Position numbers and translations under genes: made by a program. The notes under the pieces were generated by a model, which was given only the letters and a program-made list of their open reading frames with translations, did not search any database and was not told where the DNA came from. DNA of 64,000 nucleotides from positions 5,957,001-6,021,000 of the forward strand of contig NZ_JAPEPC010000001.1 in NCBI RefSeq assembly GCF_026340465.1, written 5' to 3'. Positions 52,288-60,857 of this stretch are shown here, piece by piece; position 1 is the stretch's first letter; every line of letters starts with the position of its first letter. The DNA comes from Streptomyces sp. NBC_01306. GTDB taxonomy: Bacteria > Actinomycetota > Actinomycetes > Streptomycetales > Streptomycetaceae.

Positions 52288-53043
52288 TCAGAATCCGCGC
52301 CGGGAACCGCCGTCGACCGGCAGCATGACCCCGGTGAGGTACGAGGCCCCGGGCGACAGCAGGAACGCGGCGGCCCTGCCGAACTCCTCCGGCCGCCCGT
52401 AGCGCCGCAGCGGAATCCCCGCCTCGCTCCTCGTGCGCGCCGCCTCCGGGTCACCGCCGAGCGTGTCGAGGTGCCGCACCCGGTCCGTGTCGATGCGGCC
52501 TGGCAGCAGCCCGACCACCCGGATCCCGAGCGGACCCACCTCGTCGGCGAGCGACTTGGCGAAACCGGCCAGACCGGGGCGGAGCCCGTTGGAGATCGTC
52601 AGGCCGCCGATGGGCTCGTGCACCGAGCCGGAGAGCACCAGGCCGATCACGCCGCCGTCGGACAGCTCGGCCGCGGCGGTGCGGGCGAGCCGCACCGCGC
52701 CCAGGAAGACGGCCTCGAAGGCCGTGCGCCACTGCTCGTCGGTGTTGTCGGCCGCGGAGCCTGCGGCCGGGCCGCCGACGCTGATCAGGATGCCGTCGAA
52801 GCGGCCGAAGTGCTCCCGCGCGGTGGCGATCAGCCGCTCGGCGACCGCGGGGTCGCTGTTGTCGGCCGCCACCCCGATCACACCGGGACCGAGCTCGGCC
52901 GCCGCAGCTCGCGCCGTATCCGCGTCGCGCCCGGTGATGATCACCTTCGCCCCGTCGGCCGCCAGCTCACGTGCGGAGGCGAACCCCAGCCCCCTGGTGG
53001 CCCCGGTGACGACGTAGACGCGGTCCTTCAGTCCAAGATCCAT
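52288..53043 (-). CDS. SDR-family protein lacking the YxxxK catalytic pair
   Basis: A 251-residue Rossmann-fold protein. The cofactor loop TGATRGLG (about 14-21) and the C-terminal LTGVMLPVDGG are classical SDR features, and a Ser remains in VLSGSV. The expected YxxxK is replaced by SNGLR (in LTISNGLRPGLAGFAKSLA), so both the catalytic Tyr and Lys are missing. It may bind NAD(P)H without classical reduction or use another acid. I start at ATG 53043; the 53058 start would overlap the GH15 stop. It follows the GH15 gene closely. Confidence 0.85.
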   Translation of the reverse strand: MDLGLKDRVYVVTGATRGLGFASARELAADGAKVIITGRDADTARAAAAELGPGVIGVAADNSDPAVAERLIATAREHFGRFDGILISVGGPAAGSAADNTDEQWRTAFEAVFLGAVRLARTAAAELSDGGVIGLVLSGSVHEPIGGLTISNGLRPGLAGFAKSLADEVGPLGIRVVGLLPGRIDTDRVRHLDTLGGDPEAARTRSEAGIPLRRYGRPEEFGRAAAFLLSPGASYLTGVMLPVDGGSRRGF

Positions 53044-53047
53044 GGCT

Positions 53048-54847
53048 CTATCCTGCATCCTCCTCGGGCGCCCCCAGCGCGCGGGCCAGCCCGAGAGCGG
53101 TGTTCACCAGGCCGATGTGGCTGAACGCCTGCGGGAAGTTGCCGAGTTGGCGCCCGGCCACCGGGTCGTACTCCTCGGCCAGCAGTCCGACGTCGTTGCG
53201 GAGCGACAGCAGCTTTTCGAGGAGCGCCTCGGCCTCCTTGACCCGCCCGGTCAGCCGCAGCGCGTCGGCCAGCCAGAACGAGCAGACCAGGAACGTCCCC
53301 TCGCCGCCCGGCAGGCCGTCCACCGCCGGCCCCGCCATGCTGTAGCGGCGCACCAGGCCGTCGTGGCACAGCTCCCGGCGTACGGCGTCGACCGTACCGA
53401 TCACCCGCGGATCGTCCGGCGGCAGGAAGCCGACCTGGGGGATGAGCAGCGTCGCCGCGTCCAGATCGGAGCAGCCGTACGACTGGGTGAAGGTGTTGTG
53501 CTCCTTGTCGAAGCCCTTCTCGCACACCTCCTGGTGCACCTCGTCGCGCATCCGCCGCCACCGCTCCACGTCCCCGTGCAGCTTCGGCTCGGCCTCCAGG
53601 GTGCGTACGGCGCGGTCGGCGGCCACCCACGCCATCACCTTCGAGTGCACGAAGTGGCGGCGCGGCCCGCGTACTTCCCACAGACCCTCGTCCGGCTCGC
53701 GCCAGCGCGACTCCAGGAAGCCGAGCAGAGCCAGCTGGAGCCTCCAGGCGTGCGGCTCATCGGCAAGACCCGACGTACGGGCCAGATAGAGCGAGTCGAT
53801 GACCTCGCCGTACACGTCGAGCTGAAGCTGGGTCACGGCTCCGTTCCCGGTGCGCACCGGCGCGGACCCCTCGTGGCCGCGCAGCCACTCCAGCTCCGTC
53901 TCGGGCAGCCGCCGCTCGCCGGCGAGCCCGTACATGATCTGCAGATCACCGGGGGCGCCCGCGACCGCGCGCAGCAGCCAGTCGCGCCACGCGGCGGCCT
54001 CCTCCAGATAGCCGCAGGCCAGCAGCGCGCCGAGGGTGAGCGTGGAGTCGCGCAGCCAGCAGAACCGGTAGTCCCAGTTGCGTACGCCCCCGATCTCCTC
54101 CGGGAGGGAGGTGGTGGGGGCCGCGACGATGCCGCCGGTCGGGGCGAAGGTGAGCGCCTTCAGGCTGATCAGCGAGCGGATCACGGCCTCGCGGTAAGGG
54201 CCCTGGTACCGGCAGCGCTCCGACCACTCGTGCCAGTCCTCCAGGGCGTCGGCCAGTGCCTCGTGCGGGTCCACCAGCGGAGGGCGCGGCTCCTCCGAGG
54301 GGTGCCAGGTGAGCACGAACGCCACCTTCTCGCCCGCGGCGACCGTGAACGACGAGCAGGTGGAGAACTGGTGGCCCCAGGTCCGCACCTCCGGCTCGCT
54401 GCGCAGCCACACCGAGTCCGGGCCCGCCACCGCGACCCGGTGCCCGTCCGAGCGGCGCATCCACGGGATGACCGAGCCGTAGTCGAAGCGCAGGCGCAGC
54501 GTTCCCGCCATCTCCACCTCGCCGGTGACACCTTCGACGATCCGCATGATGTCCGGGGCGGTGTCACGCTGCGGCATGAAGTCGGTGATTTTGACCGTGC
54601 CGGTCGCCGTCTCCCAGACCGATTCCAGGACGAGCGACTCGCCCCGGTAGCTCCGCCTGGTGCAGTTGCCGGCTCCGGCCGGGGCGATGCGCCAGTGGCC
54701 GTTCTCGTCGTCGCCGAGCAGCGAGGCGAAGCACGCCGCCGAGTCGAAGCGGGGCAGGCACAGCCAGTCGATGGAGCCGTCCCTGCCGACCAGGGCCGCG
54801 GTCTGCAGATCGCCGATGAGGGCGTAGTCCTCGATACGTTGGGTCAC
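53048..54847 (-). CDS. glycoside hydrolase family 15 protein (glucoamylase/trehalase-like)
   Basis: A 599-residue GH15 enzyme without a signal peptide. The N-terminal beta-sandwich (about 1-250) begins IEDYALIGDLQTAALVGRDGSIDWLCLPRFDS, the usual start of the bacterial group. The (alpha/alpha)6 barrel includes GGVRNWDYRFCWLRDSTLTLGAL with an active-site WxRD motif, and LEWLRGHEGSAPVRTGNGA. Cytoplasmic members act as trehalases or isomaltose/glucan hydrolases. Immediately downstream, 4 bases away, is the SDR gene. Confidence 0.92.
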   Translation of the reverse strand: MTQRIEDYALIGDLQTAALVGRDGSIDWLCLPRFDSAACFASLLGDDENGHWRIAPAGAGNCTRRSYRGESLVLESVWETATGTVKITDFMPQRDTAPDIMRIVEGVTGEVEMAGTLRLRFDYGSVIPWMRRSDGHRVAVAGPDSVWLRSEPEVRTWGHQFSTCSSFTVAAGEKVAFVLTWHPSEEPRPPLVDPHEALADALEDWHEWSERCRYQGPYREAVIRSLISLKALTFAPTGGIVAAPTTSLPEEIGGVRNWDYRFCWLRDSTLTLGALLACGYLEEAAAWRDWLLRAVAGAPGDLQIMYGLAGERRLPETELEWLRGHEGSAPVRTGNGAVTQLQLDVYGEVIDSLYLARTSGLADEPHAWRLQLALLGFLESRWREPDEGLWEVRGPRRHFVHSKVMAWVAADRAVRTLEAEPKLHGDVERWRRMRDEVHQEVCEKGFDKEHNTFTQSYGCSDLDAATLLIPQVGFLPPDDPRVIGTVDAVRRELCHDGLVRRYSMAGPAVDGLPGGEGTFLVCSFWLADALRLTGRVKEAEALLEKLLSLRNDVGLLAEEYDPVAGRQLGNFPQAFSHIGLVNTALGLARALGAPEEDAG

Positions 54848-54877
54848 GGTGTGCCGTCTTCCCGGGACCGCGCCGGG

Positions 54878-55666
54878 TTAAGCAGCCGTGGGCACCGGTT
54901 CGGGTGTGCTCTCGGAGGCGGCCGCGGCCCGTTCGCGCTTCTCACGGCGTACGAGGACCACGAATCCGATGGGCACTCCGGCGGTGAAGAGCCACCACTG
55001 GACGGCGTACGCCATGTGCGGGCCGATGTCCGAGTGCTCGGGTGCCGGGATCAGCTGGGGCGAGTCGCCCTTGGGCGTGGGCGCGGTCTGCTCGATGTAG
55101 CCGCCGAGCACCGTCCTGCCCAGCGCCTTCGCCTCTTCGGCGCTGTTGATCAGCATCACCTGGTGGGGCGGCAGCCCCTTCTCGTTCTTGATCCCGCTGG
55201 CCCCGGTCGTCTCGTCGGCCATCAGCCGGCCGGCCACCGTGAGCCTGCCCTTGGGGGCGGGCGGGATCTTGGGGAGCGTGAGCTGGCTGCCGTTGTCCGC
55301 GACCCAGCCGCGGTTGATGAGTACGGTCTTGCCGTCGTCCAGGACGAAGGGCGTCAGGACGTGGTACCCGACGGTGCCGTCGGCCGAGGTCCTGCGCCGT
55401 ACGACGACCTCGTCCGCGTTGTCGAAGTGGCCGGTCGCCGTCACCTGGCGCCAGTACTGGTCGTACGGCACGGTGTGCCCGGGGGAGGTGAGGTCTCCGA
55501 CCGGTACGGGTCTCGACTTGAGATTCTTGCCGATGAGTGTGTTCTGCGCAACCTTGTGTTCATGGCGGTGCAGTTGCCAGAAGCCCAGCTTGATCATCGT
55601 CGGCATCAGGACGATGGAGACAAGGGCGAGAATCACCCACTGCCGTGTCAACAGGAAGCGGTACAC
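54878..55666 (-). CDS. SURF1-family cytochrome oxidase assembly protein
   Basis: A 262-residue membrane protein with the Surf1 layout: one N-terminal helix (about 10-27, then GFWQLHRHEHKVAQN), a periplasmic-side domain (about 45-215, with VLINRGWVADNG) and a C-terminal helix (about 218-238). Surf1 helps insert haem a into cytochrome c oxidase subunit I. The HxxH-type haem-contact segments are near both helices. Short tail rich in Glu/Pro. Confidence 0.9.
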   Translation of the reverse strand: MYRFLLTRQWVILALVSIVLMPTMIKLGFWQLHRHEHKVAQNTLIGKNLKSRPVPVGDLTSPGHTVPYDQYWRQVTATGHFDNADEVVVRRRTSADGTVGYHVLTPFVLDDGKTVLINRGWVADNGSQLTLPKIPPAPKGRLTVAGRLMADETTGASGIKNEKGLPPHQVMLINSAEEAKALGRTVLGGYIEQTAPTPKGDSPQLIPAPEHSDIGPHMAYAVQWWLFTAGVPIGFVVLVRREKRERAAAASESTPEPVPTAA

Positions 55667-55738
55667 GCCTCTGAAGGTACCCGCCCGGCGAAGCCCTCCG
55701 GACGGGGGGTCCGGCCGGAGGGACAGAACCGGGCAGAG

Positions 55739-55972
55739 TCAGACCTTGTCGACGATGCCCTCCTTCCCCTCCGCGCGGGCGCAGTGCCCGCCGCAGTACC
55801 ACACACCGTCGGCCTCCACGCCCTGCCCGATGACCTGGACACGGCAGTGCCCACAGATGGGCGCCATGCGGTGAATGGCGCAGGAGAAGCAGTCGAAGAC
55901 GTGGACCGCGCCCTGCGCGTGAACCTCGAAGGACATGCCGTAGTCGTTTCCGCATACCTCGCAACGTGCCAT
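55739..55972 (-). CDS. small Cys-rich zinc-binding protein
   Basis: A 77-residue protein with four CxxC-type pairs: CEVC (4-7), CFSC, CGHC and CGGHC, plus several His. It looks like a zinc-ribbon or treble-clef protein, similar to small 'metallothionein-like' proteins annotated in actinobacteria. It may bind zinc or take part in RNA/protein contacts; its role is unknown. Stands alone between SURF1 and the exonuclease. Confidence 0.8.
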   Translation of the reverse strand: MARCEVCGNDYGMSFEVHAQGAVHVFDCFSCAIHRMAPICGHCRVQVIGQGVEADGVWYCGGHCARAEGKEGIVDKV

Positions 55973-56036
55973 GCGCCACAGGGTGGGACGCGCGGGCGCC
56001 GGCGGGCGAGCGGGCGGTGGGCGAGTCGCCCGCCAA

Positions 56037-57014
56037 TCACCCGTCTGCCGGGGCCGGGGCGACGTCGCGCAGCAGCTGGGTGAAGGCGGCCTCGTCGATG
56101 ACGGGGGTGCCGAAGGACTTGGCCTTGACCGTCTTGGACGTGGCGGAGTCCGGGTCGTTGGTGACGAGCAGGCTGGTCAGCCGGGAGAGGCTCGTCGCCA
56201 CATGCAGCCCGGCTTCGGCTGCCCGGTCCTCCAGCAGCTCGCGGTCGACCGATGTGTCACCGGAGAACGCCACCCGCATCCCCTGCGCCAGCGGCTTCCC
56301 CGGCTCGTACCGCCCCGGATTCGGGTAGGGGCAGGCGGGCCGCTTCCTGGCCGGGCGCCAGCTGCTCTGCCGGTACGAGGCCTGGTAGCCGACACGCGGC
56401 GCGGCCGGTGCGTCCGACCACTCGGTGAGCGGCCGGCACTCCAGGAGCGGCAGCCGCACCCCGTCCCTGGCTGCCGCGTGCAGACTCGGGCGGAACGCCT
56501 CGGCCAGCACCCGGGCGTCGTCGAGCGCGTGGTGGGCGTGCTCCTGTACGACGCCGAAGTGCGCGGCGAGCGACTCCAGCTTGTGGTTGGGCAGCGGCAG
56601 GGCGAGCTCCTTGGAGAGCGCGATGGTGCACAGCCGCTGGCGGACCGGAGGGGTGCGCTGCGCGCGGGCGTACTCCCTGGCGATCATCTGCCAGTCGAAG
56701 ATCGCGTTGTGCGCCACCAGCACGCGCCCGTCGAGCCGTTCGGCGAACTCCGCCGCGATCTCCGGGAAGAGCGGGGCGCCCGCCAGGACATCACTGGTCA
56801 GCCCGTGGATCCAGACGGGCCCGGGGTCCCGCTCCGGATTCACCAGCGTGTACCAGTGGTCCTCGACATCGCCCCGGGCGTCCAGCCGGTAGACGGCAGC
56901 GGAGATTATCCGGTCGTCGCGTGCGAGGCCGGTGGTCTCCACGTCGACGACCGCGTACCCCTGCGGGTACGCGGCCGGCCACGCTGTCGCTGCTGTCTGG
57001 CGGTCGTCGAGCAT
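56037..57014 (-). CDS. DnaQ-like 3'-5' exonuclease with C-terminal BRCT domain
   Basis: A 325-residue protein. The DEDDh exonuclease domain (about 15-180) has ExoI VVDVETTG, ExoII LVAHNAIFDW and ExoIII EHAHHALDDAR with all acidic residues and His in place. A linker rich in Arg/Pro follows, then a BRCT domain (about 240-318: RVAFSGDTSVDRELLEDRAAEAG...). This resembles the epsilon-like nuclease in DNA repair and the BRCT of DNA ligases. I start at the ATG 57014: TATTCT lies 8 bases upstream and there is no Shine-Dalgarno, so a leaderless message is likely. Confidence 0.9.
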   Translation of the reverse strand: MLDDRQTAATAWPAAYPQGYAVVDVETTGLARDDRIISAAVYRLDARGDVEDHWYTLVNPERDPGPVWIHGLTSDVLAGAPLFPEIAAEFAERLDGRVLVAHNAIFDWQMIAREYARAQRTPPVRQRLCTIALSKELALPLPNHKLESLAAHFGVVQEHAHHALDDARVLAEAFRPSLHAAARDGVRLPLLECRPLTEWSDAPAAPRVGYQASYRQSSWRPARKRPACPYPNPGRYEPGKPLAQGMRVAFSGDTSVDRELLEDRAAEAGLHVATSLSRLTSLLVTNDPDSATSKTVKAKSFGTPVIDEAAFTQLLRDVAPAPADG

Positions 57015-57277
57015 GGTCACAGAGAATACGGGCCCCTACCGACAACACCGCAATCCCGGGGGCGGCCCCGATCGGCGGCCGGCGGCGGCCGGTACCCGTG
57101 TCCGGGGCGGCAGCGCACGGCTTCCGTTACGGCGTAACCGATATGACGGGGCATCGGCTCCGGCCGGCGCCGCTCCGGCCCCGTGCCCCGCTGACACCGC
57201 CCCGGCCGTCCGGCTGGTCCGGGACACCACGGGCGAGGCCGGTGCGGTGCGGGCCGCCCGGATGAGACTCTGGTCCG

Positions 57278-57988
57278 ATGACGGACTCCTCCCACGGCGA
57301 ACCCCACCACAGCGGCCTCGGAGCGCGCCTCAACTGGCTCCGGGCCGCGGTGCTCGGAGCCAACGACGGTGTCGTGTCGACCGCGGGCATCGTCGTCGGC
57401 GTCGCCGGTGCCACCGACTCGCGTACCGCACTGCTCACCGCCGGTCTCTCCGGACTGCTCGCCGGATCGATGTCGATGGCGGCGGGGGAGTACGTCTCCG
57501 TGTCCACCCAGCGCGACTCCGAGAAGGCCGCGCTGGCCATGGAGAGGCGCGAACTGCGCGAGACCCCGGACGCCGAACTCGACGAACTGGCCGGGCTCCT
57601 GGAGGGCAAGGGGCTCTCGGCCGAACTGGCCCGCGAGGCCGCCGAGCAGCTCACGGAGCGGGACGCCCTGCGCGCCCACGCCGAGGTCGAGCTGGGCATC
57701 GACCCCGACGACCTCACCAGTCCCTGGCACGCCGCCGGCGCCAGCTTCGCCGCCTTCACGGCCGGTGCGCTGCTGCCGTTGCTGGCCATCGTGCTTCCGC
57801 CGGCCTCGGTCCGGCTGTACATCACGGTGCTCTCCGTCCTGGCGGCGCTGGCCATGGCGGGCTGGTGGAGCGCCCGGTCGGGTGCCGCTCCGGTGCGCCC
57901 CGCCGTGGCGCGGAACATGGTGGGGGGCGCGCTGGCCATGGCGGTGACCTACGGCGCCGGTGCGCTGCTGGGTGCGGCGGGGGTCTGA
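57278..57988 (+). CDS. VIT1/CCC1-family transporter
   Basis: A 236-residue membrane protein of the VIT1/CCC1 (DUF125) family, which in eukaryotes moves iron or manganese into vacuoles. Seen: LRAAVLGANDGVVSTAGIVVG in helix 1 (the family signature ANDGxVST), GSMSMAAGEYVSVSTQRDSE, a cytoplasmic helical hairpin (about 85-150) rich in Glu that acts as the metal-binding domain, and three more helices. Bacterial members are taken to export or store Fe/Mn. Alone in its transcript. Confidence 0.93.
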   Translation: MTDSSHGEPHHSGLGARLNWLRAAVLGANDGVVSTAGIVVGVAGATDSRTALLTAGLSGLLAGSMSMAAGEYVSVSTQRDSEKAALAMERRELRETPDAELDELAGLLEGKGLSAELAREAAEQLTERDALRAHAEVELGIDPDDLTSPWHAAGASFAAFTAGALLPLLAIVLPPASVRLYITVLSVLAALAMAGWWSARSGAAPVRPAVARNMVGGALAMAVTYGAGALLGAAGV

Positions 57989-58189
57989 GCCGCCGAGCCT
58001 GCCCCGGAAGCCCGCCCCGAGCCCGCCGGGAGGACGCGGAGGCCGCTCAGGTCTGCTCCGGGACGGCTCAAGGACCGCTCCGGCGGCGCCGATTGGCGGA
58101 ACTCACCAAAACACGCTGACAGAATGTCTCGCATACTTGTCAGTAACAACGTCTAGCCGGGGCCGTTCCGGCGGCCGTACCGTGCTGCC

Positions 58190-59119
58190 ATGCCGAACCT
58201 GCCCGATGTCGTGCTGTGGTCCATACCGGCGTTCGTCCTGCTCACCGTCGTGGAGATGGCGAGCTACCGGTTCCATCCCGACGAGGACTCCGCGGGGTAC
58301 GAGACCAGGGATGCCGTCACCAGCATCGGTATGGGTCTCGGCAGCCTGGTCTTCGACTTCCTGTGGAAGATCCCGATCGTCGCGATCTACACCGCCGTCT
58401 ACGAACTGACCCCGCTGCGCGTCCCCGTCCTGTGGTGGACCGTCCCCCTGATGCTGCTCGGCCAGGACTTCTTCTACTACTGGTCGCACCGCGGCCACCA
58501 TGTCGTCCGCATCCTGTGGGCCTGCCACGTCGTGCACCACTCCAGCCGCAAGTTCAACCTCACGACCGCGCTGCGCCAGCCCTGGACGTCGCTGACCGTC
58601 TGGCCGTTCTACGTCCCGCTGATCGCCATCGGCGTGCATCCGGCCGCGCTCGCCTTCTGCTCGTCGGCCAACCTCGTCTACCAGTTCTGGGTGCACACCG
58701 AGCGGGTCGGCAAGCTGCCGCGCCCCTTCGAGTACCTGCTCAACACGCCCTCCCACCACCGGGTGCACCACGCCTCCCAGGGCGGCTACCTGGACCGCAA
58801 CTTCGGCGGGATCCTCATCGTCTGGGACCGGCTGTTCGGGTCCTTCACCCCGGAGACCGTGCGGCCCGTCTTCGGGCTGACCAAGAACATCGAGACCTAC
58901 AACCCGCTGCGGGTCGCGACCCACGAGTACGCGGCGATCGCCCGGGACCTGCGGGCCGCGGAGAGCTGGCGCGAACGGGCGGGGCGGGTCTTCGGCGGAC
59001 CGGGCTGGCAGCCGGCGCCGGTGACGGGGGCCGCGGCCCCGCAGCCGGTGGAACCCGCCGCCGCTGTCCCCGCCGCCGCTCCCGCCGTCCGGGAGACCTC
59101 CTCCGAGCGGATCGCGTGA
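58190..59119 (+). CDS. sterol desaturase/fatty acid hydroxylase-family membrane protein
   Basis: A 309-residue membrane di-iron enzyme of the FA_hydroxylase superfamily. The His clusters are visible: HRGHH (about 103-107), HVVHHSS (about 116-122) and HRVHHAS (about 193-199), with HTER/YEYL regions between. It should oxidise a lipid acyl chain or sterol-like alkane with O2. The C-terminal 35 residues are a Pro/Ala-rich tail. Upstream, CTGACA (58116-58121) and TGTCAG (58138-58143) form an inverted repeat. Coupled to the next gene. Confidence 0.9.
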   Translation: MPNLPDVVLWSIPAFVLLTVVEMASYRFHPDEDSAGYETRDAVTSIGMGLGSLVFDFLWKIPIVAIYTAVYELTPLRVPVLWWTVPLMLLGQDFFYYWSHRGHHVVRILWACHVVHHSSRKFNLTTALRQPWTSLTVWPFYVPLIAIGVHPAALAFCSSANLVYQFWVHTERVGKLPRPFEYLLNTPSHHRVHHASQGGYLDRNFGGILIVWDRLFGSFTPETVRPVFGLTKNIETYNPLRVATHEYAAIARDLRAAESWRERAGRVFGGPGWQPAPVTGAAAPQPVEPAAAVPAAAPAVRETSSERIA

Positions 59120-59781
59120 CGCGGGAGCGGGCCGCGCGGCTGCTGCTGTTCGCCTACGCGCTCGCCGTCCTGACCGACCTCTCCGCGCTCCTCGTGCACG
59201 GGCACACCGCCCAGACCCTGCACGCCGTCGCCAAACCGCTGCTGATGCCGCTGCTCGCGGCCCAGGTGTACGCGCGGGGCGCGCCCCGGCTGCTGATCGC
59301 GGCGCTGCTGTTCGGCTGGGGCGGCGACACCCTGCTCCTGATCGACGCGGACCCGGCCTTCCTCGCCGGGATGGCGCTGTTCGCCGCCGGGCACGTCTGC
59401 TACCTGGTGCTCTTCGGCCGCGGCCGGACGAACCCGTACCTCGGGGCGGGCTACGCGGTCGCGCTGGCCGCCACGGCCGCCGTGCTGCTGCCCGCCCTCC
59501 CGGCCGGGCTGCGGATCCCGGTGGCGGGCTACTCGCTGCTGCTCACCGCCATGGCGTACCGGGCGAGCGGACTCGGCCTGCGGGCCGGGCTGGGCGGGGC
59601 GCTCTTCCTGGTCTCCGACACGCTGATCGCCACGGGCATCGCGGACCTCCCACAGCCACCCGTACCCGGTTTCTGGGTCATGGCGACCTATCTGGCGGCC
59701 CAGTCCCTGCTGGCCTCCGGGGTGCTCCGGTCCTGGGGTGCGCCGGCTCCCGGGTACGGTGGCAGTCGTACATCTGTCTGA
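59116..59781 (+). CDS. YhhN-family membrane protein (lysoplasmalogenase-like)
   Basis: A 221-residue protein with about eight short helices matching the YhhN/TMEM86 family. Seen: KPLLMPLLAAQVY, LLFGWGGDTLLLID (acidic active-site residues in a helix), ALFAAGHVCYLVLF and GALFLVSDTLIA. The eukaryotic members are lysoplasmalogenases that hydrolyse vinyl-ether lipids. The GTG overlaps the stop of the desaturase-like gene (GTGA, 59116-59119), so the pair may act together on ether or modified lipids. Confidence 0.88.
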   Translation: MTRERAARLLLFAYALAVLTDLSALLVHGHTAQTLHAVAKPLLMPLLAAQVYARGAPRLLIAALLFGWGGDTLLLIDADPAFLAGMALFAAGHVCYLVLFGRGRTNPYLGAGYAVALAATAAVLLPALPAGLRIPVAGYSLLLTAMAYRASGLGLRAGLGGALFLVSDTLIATGIADLPQPPVPGFWVMATYLAAQSLLASGVLRSWGAPAPGYGGSRTSV

Positions 59782-59799
59782 TCAGCAAGGATTTGTCCC

Positions 59800-60840
59800 A
59801 TGCGCGCCACCGTCATCCACGCCCCTCACGACATCCGCGTGGAAGAGGTGCCGGACCCCGCGATCCAGCACCCCACCGACGTCGTCGTCCGCGTCCTGCG
59901 GTCCTGCATCTGCGGCAGCGACCTCTGGGCCTACCGGGGGGTGGCCGCGCGCGTCCCGGGGCAACGCATCGGCCACGAGTTCCTCGGCACCGTCGAGTCG
60001 GCCGGCTCCGACGTACGGGGCTTCGCCACCGGTGACCTCGTCGTCGCGCCCTTCGTCTGGTCCGACGGCGCCTGCGAGTACTGCGCCGAAGGGCTGACCA
60101 CCTCCTGCCCGCAGGGCGGGTTCTGGGGCTCGGTCGGCGCCGACGGCGGCCAGGGCGAAGCGGTCAGGGTGCCCTTCGCCGACGCCACACTCGTCAAGCT
60201 CCCGGCCGCCGCCGCGTCCGACGACCGGCTGCTCACCGGGCTGCTCGCGCTCTCCGACGTCATGGGCACCGGCCACCACGCCGCCCTCGGCGCGGGGGTG
60301 CGGCCGGGCAGCACCGTCGCCGTCGTCGGTGACGGAGCGGTCGGGCTCTGCGGCGTACTGGCCGCCAGGCGGCTCGGCGCCGAGCGCATCATCGCGCTCG
60401 GCCGGCACCGGGCCCGCACGGACATCGCCCGGACCTTCGGCGCCACGGACATCGTCGCGGTCCGCGGCGACGAGGCCGTCGCCGCGGTGCGCGAGCTGAC
60501 CGGCGGCCAGGGCGCGCACGCGGTGATCGAGGCCGTCGGCACCGAGCAGTCGATGGCCACCGCCGTCGCCGTCACCCGCGACGGCGGAGCCATCGGGTAC
60601 GTCGGTGTCCCGCACGGCAGCGGCACGGGTCTGAGCCTCAGCGACATGTTCAACCGCAACATCGCCCTGCGTGGCGGTGTCGCGCCGGTCCGCACCTACA
60701 TCCCCGAGCTGCTCCCCGACGTACTGGACGGCACGATCGACCCGTCACCGGTCTTCGACCGGACCGTCGGCCTGGACGAGGTGCCGGAGGGCTACCGGGC
60801 GATGGACGAGCGCACCGCGCTCAAGGTGCTGGTGAAGTAG
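59800..60840 (+). CDS. zinc-dependent alcohol dehydrogenase
   Basis: A 346-residue MDR dehydrogenase. The catalytic zinc ligands are Cys near 35 (RSCICGSD), His near 59 (GHEFLG) and a later acidic/Cys position. The second loop is short, with CEYCAEGLTTSC, so only part of the structural zinc site is present. NAD(P) fold: VAVVGDGAVGLCGVLAARRLGA. It resembles the threonine/sorbitol dehydrogenase group; the substrate is unknown. AAGGA precedes the ATG. Convergent with the protease gene 17 bases away. Confidence 0.88.
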   Translation: MRATVIHAPHDIRVEEVPDPAIQHPTDVVVRVLRSCICGSDLWAYRGVAARVPGQRIGHEFLGTVESAGSDVRGFATGDLVVAPFVWSDGACEYCAEGLTTSCPQGGFWGSVGADGGQGEAVRVPFADATLVKLPAAAASDDRLLTGLLALSDVMGTGHHAALGAGVRPGSTVAVVGDGAVGLCGVLAARRLGAERIIALGRHRARTDIARTFGATDIVAVRGDEAVAAVRELTGGQGAHAVIEAVGTEQSMATAVAVTRDGGAIGYVGVPHGSGTGLSLSDMFNRNIALRGGVAPVRTYIPELLPDVLDGTIDPSPVFDRTVGLDEVPEGYRAMDERTALKVLVK

Positions 60841-60857
60841 GCGCGGTGCGACGGGCC

